Position numbers and translations under genes: made by a program. From Alentia gelatinosa (lineage: Eukaryota; Annelida; Polychaeta; Phyllodocida; Polynoidae), in assembly GCA_950022655.1 (NCBI GenBank), contig OX465579.1, positions 139,075,118-139,139,117 on the forward strand: a stretch of DNA of 64,000 bases, written 5' to 3'. The first letter of the stretch is position 1. Every line of letters begins with the position of its first letter. A model generated the notes under the pieces. That model was not told the origin of the DNA, did not search any database, and worked only from the letters and a program-made list of their open reading frames with translations. This document shows positions 12,081-23,149 of this stretch, in pieces.

Positions 12081-12452
12081 TCAAGTTGATTTATCGACAC
12101 CAATAGCTAAAGAAGGGGACATAGTGACATTATGTGATGAATCTGGGGAAATATAATAGTGCATTTGAATGTTGACATTACCATGAATCCCTGCACCCTG
12201 AAACATTCTGGCTGTAATAGAACTTCTTGACAGGATTAAGCTGGAACTATCGGAACTTGGAATACATTTAGATGAAGACGGAATAGCCTCTAGCCACAGA
12301 CTGCCACTGGCACTTTCGCTACAAGATTCTAATTGAACCATGTTTTTTTTTTGCCCAACACCACAAGTAAGAATATAAGACCTCACTTTCTGCTGATTTT
12401 TGGTGGCCATTGCATGTCTGTTTTGCGAATTTACGCTGCGATTGCCACTCAA
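12081..12452 (-). CDS. hypothetical protein, possible exon
   Basis: This is a 123-codon open frame with two candidate starts, at the first residue and at a later MATKNQQ. I do not recognise the family. The N-terminal part is polar, the middle is Ser-rich (PSSSKCIPSSDSSS), and the C-terminal part holds MFQGAGIHGNVNIQMHYY, a beta-strand-like pattern. A homopolymer of nine A on the coding strand near 12,342-12,350 sits where an overlapping frame diverges. Composition looks more protein-like than the neighbouring frames, but no splice context or partner exon was identified. It could be a terminal exon, an element fragment or chance. Confidence 0.3.
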   Translation of the reverse strand: MSGNRSVNSQNRHAMATKNQQKVRSYILTCGVGQKKNMVQLESCSESASGSLWLEAIPSSSKCIPSSDSSSLILSRSSITARMFQGAGIHGNVNIQMHYYISPDSSHNVTMSPSLAIGVDKST

Positions 12453-12623
12453 TCGACATATTATGTTTGGGGGTATATTTTGCGCCTACAGATGTTGGCA
12501 CATTGTTTTGCATAGGCAGTGATTGGTGTACCTCCTGCTAGACAGGCATCAGCAGCCATTTTCTACACTACCTTCCCCAATTTCCAAGTCCTGTCTTCTT
12601 CAACTCCTTTTGTTTAGAAGCCA

Positions 12624-12896
12624 GGGACCTGTTTCACTAGTTTCGTGACATGTCTAGATGGCGTCTGTGACACCATACAGCCAGATTGGGGTTGACTAGT
12701 TTTGTGATAACACAAGTGGCACAAGTGATGCAGTAGTGTCACTGTTCACAACACTAACATTGTGACACAACATGCGACAAAGATGTGACATGCGTTATGA
12801 AACGTGACTTCGTTTTGTCCGTTCTTGTTTGCACTGTTGGAGCCGCTTTTCATGTCTGTCTAACACATTTGTCACGAAACTATTGAAACAGGTCCC
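12624..12896. mobile_element. MITE family M1 (GGGACCTGTTTCA ends), copy 1
   Basis: The left end at 12,624-12,650 and right end at 12,870-12,896 form a 27-bp inverted repeat beginning GGGACCTGTTTCA(C/A)TAGTT, with one mismatch by eye. A second copy with a different interior is at 18,591-18,883. Both start with the same subterminal block, TGTCTAGATGGCGTCTGTGA. The interior has GTGACA/TGTCAC words in both directions. It is non-coding. Confidence 0.88.
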
Positions 12897-13029
12897 AGAA
12901 CCGCTTGTGATGAACCAAAGACGTCCGTAGTATGTTGTGACTATACTCCTTATTACACAGGTGTCTGCGAAATATGAAAATTACAAATATTGATAATACT
13001 TTTAGACTTATAGAAGACCCCGCCCATCC

Positions 13030-14390
13030 ATGCGCACCCACCTACGCGACTTTGTCGAGGATGCTAAGGACTTTACGTGGCCCACAACCTGGCTTACAAC
13101 CTTTCCCTGGGGGGATCCCTGGTTCACAAAGGCCCTGGCTGTGCCAGGGGTAACCAAGCACACATCTGAAATTAATATTTCCTGGGCTCCAGTTCAACAT
13201 CACTCACTCACAATCGTCAAATCACAGCTCAACCAACACCTCAAACAACTCTTCATCAGGCCTAGACAGAAGCTGGCCTCGAGGGCTCCATCCTCGTACT
13301 TTCCGGCCCTCGAGCCAAACTGTGGAACCCAACCTACCAGAGCTATCCTAAAAAGTACACACTTCGACGAGCAGGTACTTGCACTGCTCCTCCCACCCCC
13401 AGACTCGTGGCCCGCACCTTTTAGGCATGCACAGCAACCATGGACATGTTCTGGCCTCGTCCTGCCACAGGCCTCTGTATGGGGAGCCTACACCTGGTAC
13501 CTTCACGCGTACACTTGGGCATACCTCACATGTATGCTTCCCAAATCACTTAGGCCGCAAATGTTTGCAGGAGAGCCACCTAAGAGATTACCACGACCAC
13601 CTGCGAATACCTTAAATACAGATTGTCGCTAGGGTTCCTGGATGAGAACGTCCATTTCGTCTGCCCGTGGCCATGCCTCCCAAATAGATTCAGTCATAGC
13701 TACCGAACCTGGACATACGCTCTTCTCTGTCCTTTTATAAACCCCCTTTCATATCATGGACTCTCACCTTATACCCGTCCTCAAGAAGGGAGAAGAGAGG
13801 CTCCAACAAAACGATACTAACCATTGACCTCTCCTTGCCAAAGGAAGACAGTGTGAATGTCCAGATGATCCCGTTTGCGTGTGGGCATTCACACTAAATA
13901 CACCTACCCCTCCATTGAGAACCTCACCATCCGCCTCTCTGTCCTGGAAAAGACAACTCACGCCTGGAAGGCCGACCTCTCCAGGACCTAGAGACAACTC
14001 CCTATCGACCCCCTCGACCTCCCCCTGCTTGGATTCAGGCACTGCAATCAATTCTTTATAGACATATAAATGCCCGAGTTCTGAGGCACCCTTCTCCTTA
14101 GCCACATGCCAATACTTCCCAAACACCATTGTCTATCTCCACGAGTTCAGGGGTGTGTGGTCGATTGCTTACTTGGACAACTTCAAGGAGGTGTAGACAG
14201 ACTACAAATTGGCCGACATAGCCTGCAATGCCTTCCAGGTCCTTACGGGAGACCTTGGAGCGAATCTACAAAATCCCAACTCCAGTCGCTGGTCAGGAAA
14301 ATTGTCCACGTCTCCCGATGCATTCGTAGGTAGACTGGCCTCAGTCCCTGTATCCTACCCCTCCACCCCTTCTGAGTGACACAGGGCCAG
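13030..14390 (+). pseudogene. DIRS/Ngaro-type reverse transcriptase relic
   Basis: A decayed retroelement spread over several frames. An open frame at 13,030-13,632 (200 codons, no clear motif) leads into RT-like pieces. These are TIDLSLPKEDSVN near 13,820-13,865, the DLSRT-RQLPIDPLDLPLLGF block near 13,972-14,035, FFIDI near 14,050-14,064, and YLDNFKEV near 14,170-14,196. This order matches the RT of tyrosine-recombinase retrotransposons, where the K-D-x-x-A-Y-R and LLGF segments precede the metal-binding box. Here that box reads Y-L-D-N rather than Y-x-D-D. TAG/TGA stops and frame changes interrupt it throughout. RNase H and recombinase are not seen downstream. Confidence 0.6.
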
Positions 14391-16810
14391 TCAGAGAAGG
14401 ACACATACTTTAATGAACTTTATTCTTATTGTGTCTAATCATTTAATGAATGTTCATAATCAAAGACTTGAGCAAGTCTAATCCGTAGGGTGTGCAGGTC
14501 TGTTATCAACATCATCACCCTGATGAAGAAGGCATAGGACCTCCTTCTTAAGGCGAAGCGCAGAGGTATACTCTTATGAAATGAAATTGATCTCGAAAAC
14601 CAAAATTGTAGCATAAGCGCTTTGAAGAAGAACACCAGAGCTATGATATAGGCCTGCTATATAACTTACTTTAAGATACAAGGATTATCATAAAATCACC
14701 ACCTCATCTCATCTGTACATTACTAGACTATCGAGGTCAGCAGAAGTGATTTGCTTTTGTGATCTCATTTATAGAATGATAGCAGAAGTGTCCCACAGTC
14801 CTGCAAATGTGCAGCTGGCGCTTTGGAACTCTCTTAGACTTTTTTTTTTGAGTTGTCAATAACAAAAATAGAAGAAATTAAGGGAAGACTGCGCCAAAGG
14901 CTGACCATATGCATTTCCATCGGACCCCAGAGGTCCGCAAGCACCTTACCCCTTCCATGTGTCCATGACCCTTGGCGTCTCGACCAGTCTCACTAACTTG
15001 CCATTTCATACTTGCAATGGCTGGCCTTGCTGAGGCCTCCAATGCAAACACGCGACCACAAAAATCTCGCAGAGATCACCATCTGGAAATCCAATGCCAT
15101 TATGGCATCTCACCTTCAGAGATGCGGTGTGAAAAACCCCATCCAGGTGACCTGGGATCACAGCGTGACGTAGGCTATTTTTAAACTCTCTTGTCTCCAA
15201 CAAAGTTTGATTTGGGCCATACACCGACCATTTGTCAATGACAAAAGAACATCTCTGCAGAAGAGATACACTAAGTCCAGGCAAATTGGAGAAGGGGTTG
15301 CAAAACTAACCGACAATGGCTGCCTCTGTGAAGATGCCTCGCCTGAAGCAAGTACTGTACCTTTGTCACCGATAAAAGTACATCCATGTTTCAAAATTGT
15401 GTATGGTGAATTTAGTCCTAACAGACGATGCCGCGCCGAAGTTTGATCAGCCGTATTGCCCTAGCCCTTTAACGACCCGCACTGTTCCGTCTACAATAGA
15501 TATTCATTTGTCCCTTATATAAAACAACTAAGGGAATACATTAATACGTGTTGTAATGTAATGTGTAGTGTAATATGTGGCAATACCTTTGTCCGCTCCT
15601 TCCAAGACTATAAGAAGGCACATTTGTAAAATTGTTAGGTAAACAAATGTTGTAACGATATATCGTATTGATGCCGAGCACCAAAGGAACATCTATGGCG
15701 TCCTATAAAATTATCCAAACAACAACCTCGGGTCCGTAGTTAGGGAGACTAATCCAACAACCTCTTTCCTAGTCCCCGTGAAACGTAATTTCCTGTTCCC
15801 AAGGGAAATATAACGCCTCCCAGACCCAACAGCCCATCAAGTGCGGAAAACGTGAGGATTAGTAGAGAGGCTGCTTCTCCCTATTGCTTGCAAAAATAGA
15901 CGGCTTCTCGAGATGCCTCGCAGCTAAAGGAGGTGCTACATTTGTTGAGAAGCTGTCTTTCCGGAGCTGCTCCTGAAAATCCTATGAAATACTTCTGGAA
16001 CAGCACTCCTTGTTGCAGGACTATTGGTAGTAGTATATTTATTCCAACCCAGCGGTGGCGCTAAGTTGATAAGCCTCTCTGCTTGTAATGACTTGATGGT
16101 GATTGAATAAAGGGAAGGTCGAATGAAGGTGTTGCTGAGTGTGGTGCCTTTAAGTGTCTGAGACCCAAGAACGAGTCACTGCACCTGCGCCGACCACGAC
16201 GTAATCCCCGCTGTCTTATCAATTTAACCCTTCTTAACTTGATCATTGCCCTCTTGAATAAAGAAAGATAACCTTGCGTATGCCCAAATACACGTTCTAA
16301 TACCGCGGGGAAATTCACCTTATAAATGTAAATTTGAATTGTTCTATAAATCGTTTAACTAATTCTGTTTCTTTCCTTCACCATGCTTATTTTTGCTGTT
16401 GTTTGTAAGCGGGAGAACAAAACACAAGTAATATTCAGGTCAAGGGTGAGCTACTTAAACAACGTAAACACAACTCACTGAAGTACATAAATCACAATAA
16501 TCTCAAAGCTAATTTCACGGGATAATTGTTGGCGAACGAAACAAAATATAGGTGATATGAATAGACAATATGGCATTTGTAGTTCGATATAAGTTTTCCG
16601 ACAGCATGTACAAAACAAAGAATAAATATATATATGATCAGCAGGAAGGTGCAATGCGATGTAATAATAAAAGGCTTTCCCACCGGAAACACTCTTCAGG
16701 AAAATTACAACGGAAACTCGAAACCTGATCCTTGCATTTAAAACCAAGTATTCTCGCTTCTAGGTTGATATCTAGTACTTGAATCATGTCATGACGAGGA
16801 ATAAAGAGTA
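14391..16810. other. gene-less stretch
   Basis: No gene was recognised. The segment 14,437-14,480 (TAATCATTTAATGAATGTTC, then AATCAAAGACTTGAG) matches the tandem repeat at 34,104-34,160. A CTGATGA word at 14,520 begins a small stem-loop but lacks the hammerhead core. A pair of overlapping frames at 15,006-15,446 has no identifiable domain. Confidence 0.5.
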
Positions 16811-17224
16811 ACCCGGCGTTTACACTTGACGACTAAAAACGTGACGACTGTAGGTCGTCCAGCCTATAGCCATCAGATGGTACTCGATTATGCAATATCG
16901 GCCGCAATAGTCGTCGACCCAAGAATGTACTTTAACGTTTACACTAGACGATCTCTTTTCGTAGAAAGGCAGAACATGACTGAGAGTCGCTAGCGATGTT
17001 CACGACTAATTTGAGCCATCTTGAAATAGTCGTCGGCTCTCAAGTGGTCTTCATAATTGCCAGGTGGTGCCAAATTGCATAATCCGATGTAATTAGACAA
17101 TCTGTAGTCACCACACACTTGGCGTTCACATTAGATGATTGCTTACATCTTGCAGCTGAAAGTCGTCAGGTGGTGCAAAAAATAAAGAATCGCCGCCTAG
17201 AATCGTCAAGTGTAAACGCTGGAT
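16811..17224. mobile_element. MITE family M3 (GCGTTTACACTTGACGA ends), copy 1
   Basis: The left end has GGCGTTTACACTTGACGACT and the right end has AATCGTCAAGTGTAAACGC, with TA on each side (16,809-16,810 and 17,225-17,226) as a likely target duplication. The interior repeats CGTCG words. It is 414 bp, non-coding. Confidence 0.88.
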
Positions 17225-17226
17225 TA

Positions 17227-17518
17227 CCCAGCGTTTACACTCGTCTAGCCAATGACGATCACTCGATGCTCTATAACGCAATATCGGCCTCAGTAGTCGT
17301 CGACCAAAGAATTTTCTTCAAACCTTTACATGACTTTTTGTAGAAAAGTACAATAACTGAGTTTTTATAGAATCGTCAGGTGTCTAGACGATTATTCTAA
17401 GCTACCTTGAGATGGTCATTTGTCGTTTATACTGGACGATTTGCTACTGAAGGTCGTCGGGTGCATGTCGTGCTAGATTAAAGAATTGTCGCCTATAATC
17501 GTCTAGTGTAAACATCGG
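17227..17518. mobile_element. MITE family M3, copy 2 sharing a TA with copy 1
   Basis: It begins CCCAGCGTTTACACTCGTCT directly after the TA that ends copy 1, and ends AATCGTCTAGTGTAAACATC before TA at 17,519-17,520. The two elements therefore stand head to tail with one shared TA. It is 292 bp, non-coding. Confidence 0.85.
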
Positions 17519-17969
17519 TATAGAGAGAAGCATTTACGAATGCAGACGCCGTGATGTCATTTGATTGCTAGTGGATGATGTACGAGACGCACGAGCACGC
17601 GTTGACGTCACGTGATCAAATCGTGATGTCATTACGCACATTGGATAATGGGCTAAAGTTTGATTCTCCTCGAGCATCATCATGAGCATTAAGAGTGAGG
17701 TTTGACATTTGGGAAGATACCTTAACTTTATGATTTAGTTTTTGTGGAAAGAATTGAGTTTTGAATACCTGTCTGGTTTTTGATAAACATAAGTTGACAT
17801 AAGAAATACTTAGTTAATATTGGTGTTTATATTTACCCGATGGTAATGAACCAATGTAGAGAGCGACCTCAGTTGTGGTTGGTGCTGAAGAATTTTTGAT
17901 ATATGTCTTCATGAACGCGACATACCTCCTCGCTTGCACAGCTTTGTTTTAGAGCCTGCTTGCACGCGC
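17519..17969. other. gene-less stretch
   Basis: Nothing was recognised beyond ordinary AT-rich sequence. Confidence 0.5.
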
Positions 17970-18046
17970 TTTATTATCTATCGTATACAAAGCCTCCATT
18001 GAAAATATATTGGGACTCAGTAAACCACGACCCATGATATAAAATT
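17970..18046 (-). repeat. family-H terminal fragment, inverted
   Basis: The complement of 17,970-18,046 matches 9,087-9,163, including ACTGAGTCCC, TATATTTTCAATGG and GGCTTTGTATACG, and ends in GATAATAAA. No associated hairpin lies next to it, so it is a terminal fragment. Confidence 0.8.
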
Positions 18047-18094
18047 TGTCAAATACACACTGCACGAAACCCCCTCTTTAATATATTTATGAAT

Positions 18095-18315
18095 ACGACG
18101 GCGTATAAAGGTATCATTTTGCATATACAAGGTAGTCCAATTTCCGTCGTGTATGGGCCACATCTATAGGCGTATATAAGCGTCTATGTTGCGGTCTTAT
18201 ATACGTCATATATATATATACGCCCGATTCTGTTGTATTTACGCCACTATCCAATAATTCTGATCTCTGCACCCAGGGGACACAACTGTTGTTTATTTCA
18301 TTTACCATTAAAACA
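18095..18315 (+). repeat. dispersed repeat R2, copy 2
   Basis: Partner of 10,566-10,748. It contains a short TA run and GCGTATATAA words. Confidence 0.75.
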
Positions 18316-18590
18316 AAGCGCACATTATGCCCCAGTCACACTGGCGTAATTGTTGACGTTTCTTCTACGTATTTGAAACATGTGGTACCATGTATTGGCT
18401 GCGGATTGTGAACGTTTCTATTTTCATAGCTTTTACGTTCTTTTACGTTTCTCAACGTTTATTTACGCATCTGTACGACTGAAAAACAAGGCCCAGGTTT
18501 CTCCTATTTAGAACCAGGGGTGACATGTTCATGCGGTTGTGTTAGCTTACCTGTAGTGAGCTGTAGGACGTGGCCATGATCTGGGACCTG

Positions 18591-18883
18591 TTTCAGTAGT
18601 TTCGTGACATGTCTAGATGGCGTCTGTGACACCATACGGACAGATCACAAGATTGCAATCGATGACATGCGGAGTTTCATTCACTTCTCGAAGGAATTAA
18701 GCAATGACACTTTAACATGAGTAGGGGATACATATAACCTATAATCATTCCAAATATGAAGAAGATTGGCCACTCCGATTTTCTCATATTTGCTAGTCTT
18801 TTTCCGCTGTTGCTTGCACTGTTGGTGCCGCTGTTGATGTCTGTCTAGGCCTAATGTCACGAGCCTACTGAAACAGGTTCCAG
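18591..18883. mobile_element. MITE family M1, copy 2
   Basis: The ends CTGGGACCTGTTTCAGTAG (18,591) and CTACTGAAACAGGTTCCAG (to 18,883) are inverted repeats. The interior (18,663-18,772) matches 4,711-4,812 instead of the interior of copy 1, so the same ends carry different interiors. Confidence 0.88.
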
Positions 18884-21800
18884 GATGATACGCTGAACCC
18901 TTTTGTCAAGTGTCTTCTCCTGTATTTCTTCAAACCCCTTGTCTCAAATTTTTTCATTCCCTTTTTCTTCAAATTCCTGGCATGACCAGCCTTGAAGCTA
19001 GAGATGATGGTATTGCTCACATTGGTTTTTAAATATAGTAAAATGTGTCCCTACTTTCTTTGATTTCTTTGTTGAACACAACTGGCGGCGAGCGATGATG
19101 ACGTAACTTGAAGTCGATGCCTGATTAAACCGATGAATGGCGTAACGACGGGTGGGTATGGCTGTTGTTGCAATTGAAATCTGTCCCTGTCATTAACTTC
19201 TCACAAGTTCGTCACAATGGTGCTGTCTAATCTCATAAGGAGATTCCTTGGTTTAAGTTCTACCATAGATTGACATCGGTGAATGCTGCCTCAGCATTCT
19301 GTTCTGAATTATTTCATCTATAGAACCGACGTTTCTAGATACCTGTTTATTGCCAGAAACGATTCATATTTGCGTGTGTAAAGTTGATTTATCAACAAGT
19401 CAACAGTGTTTCATGTTGACAAAGACACAGGAGCGTTTCCTGGTATTACATACAGTCAGCCGTAAGGTCATTTAAAGGTTACCGTCCCACATTTGGGATT
19501 AGAGTAATCTTGGCAGTCATAGATACAATCAGATTTTCTTAATTATAGATGCGCCACAATAATGACATGGTAATATGATCGTGCGAACTTTCAAACAATA
19601 CCATGATATCAACTTGCCAGTAATTAACTCACGGTTTTCTACTATAATTGACCTATAAGAGTCACGGAGTTATCTGTAGTCATGTGCTCAACTGCGTGAG
19701 TGAAAAGCATCATATTTGACAGTACTTTTTGTCAATAAAGTAAAAAAAGGTATTGTAGAAAAAAAAAAGCATCAAGTCTATACTGAGACAAAGGATATGA
19801 GAGGCATGCTAGCATCTAAAGTATAAAGCCCACGTCGCTAGATTTGGCTACGATTTCTAAAGTGCTCTTTCATATATTCAAATGAAAGAGAAGAATGTAG
19901 CACGAACAACGATGAAGTAGAAATTACTGTACGGAAATATAAGTTTAAAAAAATGTAATCACATTCGAATGAAATAGATGATTCAAATGACAGTACTTTC
20001 AAGGTTCAAATTTACCACGGACACTACGTGACAACCACTTTTCCTGTGCAGTCCTTCGCAAGAGTTTGTTCGAGTTTATTGTATATGTTAACCTTGAAGT
20101 TTCTTGGAAATCTCAATAATCTAAAAAAGAACCAGTTAAAAGATTAATTAGTTTCTTCCATAGAATATAAGTATCAAAGAAGTACAGGTCTGCGTGATCA
20201 TTTTGTTTCAGATGAGTACAACTATGAAAATTGATAAAACTCTGGGTTAAGAAAAAAGATTTCCACAGGAGTTTCTTCATATATCGCCATTGGACTACTT
20301 GCTTGTGAAAATACCACATACAACACACTCTCCTACACCATGGAGCTAGCCATAGATGACAGCATATATACGTCCCTGAACATATCAAACTCTTCTTGCA
20401 CCATATAATTCCCCGCCATAGACTTATCGAAAAAAAGAGTATCTAATTCCCTAACACCTTTTTACGCAGTTTCTACTTTTGTAGATTTAAGTCAAAATAA
20501 TTTCATTACATGCTATGCAATATGCCGACAATTGTTTGCATCAAAACATTGTTATAGTCGGTCAAGATACTCCTGCAATAGATCTCGGGCAACTTTTGAG
20601 TTGCTACCTGAGATATTGACAATTACAAATGAACCCCTCAGCACCAGTCAGTATGGTGAGTGACTTCATGCATAGTATATAAAAATATCTGAAACTCACG
20701 TGCAAATCATTATATAACAATATTGATAGGATACGTTTCTAAGTAACCTGCTCTTTTCAAATATTGGGAGAAGTCAGATATTGAAGTGTTTTTTCTTCTT
20801 CAATTGCAATTTTCAGTCAGAGCAGTTTAAACTTCCCTCCATCCCTATTTATCTTGAAACTGACTGTCTTTGTCAGCCCAAACTCCAGTCACGAGGATTC
20901 TGACCGACTCGACTACGGCAACAAACTACCCCCGGTGTAGAAATACACTTCGAGACTCTCATTAGGCCTAATCACCGCCGACGTCAGATTGACCTGACGG
21001 CTTGACGCCTGGCCAGATTGCTCCCATCAATCCTCACTCTGCACTAACGGGACAAACATGGCCGCTGGGACCTGAGAACGAGGCTTGTCCTCGGCGTACT
21101 ACTTCGTGGCGCGTAGAGGGTCGTATGACCGAATCGCGTGCGCCCTTCTTATTAGCAGCATCTTACATCGTTCGCTTCCCGGTCCCTAACACGGGATCAG
21201 ACAGGTATATCTTTTGTTTTCTGTCACACACCATCGTCAACCTGTTAGCAACCTTTTGGTCTTGCTTTTAAGGTTTTTCTTCCTTAATTTATGCTTTTTA
21301 GACAGTTGTTTACTGGCAGGTTCTGATGCGCAAAACTCTTCCCTGACCTTAGTTCTCTGAAGATAACGGCGGCGTTGGAAGTACATTTACAGATCATTAC
21401 CCTATAGCCGGGAATGGAAAGAAAGGCAAAAGCTCAGGTAGATATAATCATTTACTATTTTATGACTAGAATGAATTAATAAGGTTACATTTGACTATTG
21501 GCATTTTTATCATCATATTTATAGGGATGGGTGGGTGGGTGGTTCCATAATCGGAGTCCAGAAGGTGGAAACGGAAAGGTAAAAAAAGGTGACGACAGCT
21601 TTCCCCCACATTATGCAATTCAACATCAGATGACGTTCCTGTTACAAAGTTCATATATTGATGTGAAACACACTTGAAATCTCTACTACTGTAATCGATG
21701 GCCTTATTCAAGTCATCAAGCGGAAACGCTCTGTTTCTTCTTGGGTGTACGATTTAGCACCAAGACTAAGTCTCAAGAGCTACCACCTGACGACAGGATT

Positions 21801-22012
21801 TACAGTGATTACATAATCGGTGGTCGATCATTTAGTTGTAAGGTGGAAATTCCACATAAGGGGCCATCCATAAAGTACGCACGAATTTATAATTTTTTAC
21901 CCCTCCCCTCCTAATTTTGTACGCAATAGAACGAAGAAGGAGCATACGCAATATTTCCAAAATGTTCACTGCCCCGGTAGCCCCTAAGCTTCCTACTATT
22001 TTCAGAAGTATA
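18884..22012. other. gene-less stretch
   Basis: About 3.1 kb with no recognised gene, RNA or repeat. The longest frames (20,113-20,388 minus; 21,002-21,271 plus) have no protein-like features. This is the longest stretch without an identified element in the first half of the window. Confidence 0.5.
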
Positions 22013-22353
22013 AATACACAATATTGACTGGTTTCAGATACAAGCGGCCGTATGCTCCGAGGAGTTGACGCATAGTAATATCCGAGCGTATGCGAGGATA
22101 TTGCGTAGAGTCAACTCCAAGGAGCATACAACCGCTTTTATCTGAAACCAGTCTATATTGTATTTATTATCCACCTTTTCTGCACAAGTGACTTGTCAAT
22201 ATCAGTTCATTTTAGTTATGGACTATTTTTCCGTACGCACTATTTTTCCGTATGCGCCACCCGGAGCATACAACATATCCGTATGCGCCGGGTATGTCCA
22301 TACACGCTGCCTATGTGTTTTCTATGGGCACTTTGTATTCGGTGGATAATAAA
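22013..22353 (+). mobile_element. hairpin element family H, good copy
   Basis: A 128-bp palindromic block at 22,026-22,153 has 44-bp outer arms (GACTGGTTTCAGATA... against ...TATCTGAAACCAGTC). Nested AATATCC/GGATATT arms flank a GAGCGTATGCGA loop. It is followed by TTTATTATCCACC at 22,161-22,173 and ends with GGTGGATAATAAA at 22,341-22,353, so the distal 193 bp is itself bounded by 13-bp inverted repeats. A nearly identical copy lies inverted at 47,227-47,575. A 63-codon frame shared by both copies reflects sequence identity, not selection. Confidence 0.88.
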
Positions 22354-23149
22354 GGGGGGTACCCACTGCTTCCGACACACTCCGACAAGGCTTATGACAC
22401 ACTACGACAAAGTAAATCCCTGTCGAAAGGGCTCTGTCGGAGTGTATCGGAGTGTGTCGTAAAGCCTTGTTGGAGTGTGTCATAATGGTTTGGCGGGAAA
22501 AGAAAAGGCGGCCACAGTGCCGACACACTCCGACACAAACAGCTCACTTGGGGGACTTCATATATATATAGGAAATTATTATATATATAGGAAATATACT
22601 GTAAAATATGATTTTCTTCAATTTTCTAAAAGAAAAACTTAGTGAATTGATGTATTCTATCTATAGTATTAGATATCTGAACAAATATCTATAATCATGT
22701 ATCTCAAAACCCAATTATGATTCTAAAAGTATATAATTATTAAAAACGTTTCCTGAATATGTTCATAATGCATATATCTATATAACAAATGAGAAAATAT
22801 TATATATATATGATATTATAAGAGTTTATAAAAGCGCACGTGGGTGGGGGGGGGGCGGTTCATGGCTTTTACATAGTACGGAATGCTTCCGACACACTAC
22901 GACACAAACCGACCTCTACGATTTTTCAGACATGTTTGAATTTGTCGGAAGGGCTACGACACGGCTTCGACACGGGCGCTGTGTCGTAGCCATGTCGGAG
23001 TGTGTTGCAGTGTGTCGGAAGCCGTGTTGGAAAGGTGTGTCCACCGCTACGACAAAAACCCAAAACGTTCGATTCTGTGTCGAAACGCTTGTCGGGAGGC
23101 TTGTCGTAGTGTGTCGTAGTGTGTCAGGAGCGCAGTGGACACCCCCCTT
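22354..23149. mobile_element. CGACACAC-rich TIR element with AT-rich core
   Basis: The left end GGGGGGTACCCACTGCTTCC is matched inverted by GAGCGCAGTGGACACCCCCC at the right. Both halves (22,354-22,556 and 22,860-23,149) are packed with CGACACACTCCGACA and its complement, TGTCGTAGTGTGTC. The core at 22,557-22,840 is AT-rich with TATATATA runs and a G run at 22,846. It could be one element, or an element split by an AT-rich insertion. Related words recur near 26,870-27,080 and 29,560-29,626. Confidence 0.7.

Noticed and set aside
14518..14560. Second hammerhead-like CTGATGA with stem AGAAGG/CCTTCT
   Set aside because: TAA follows the stem instead of GAA, and flanking stems are lacking.
22158..22349. 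63-codon frame present at both 22 and 47 kb
   Set aside because: Conservation is at the DNA level across the whole family-H element, including non-coding parts; the frame has no independent support.
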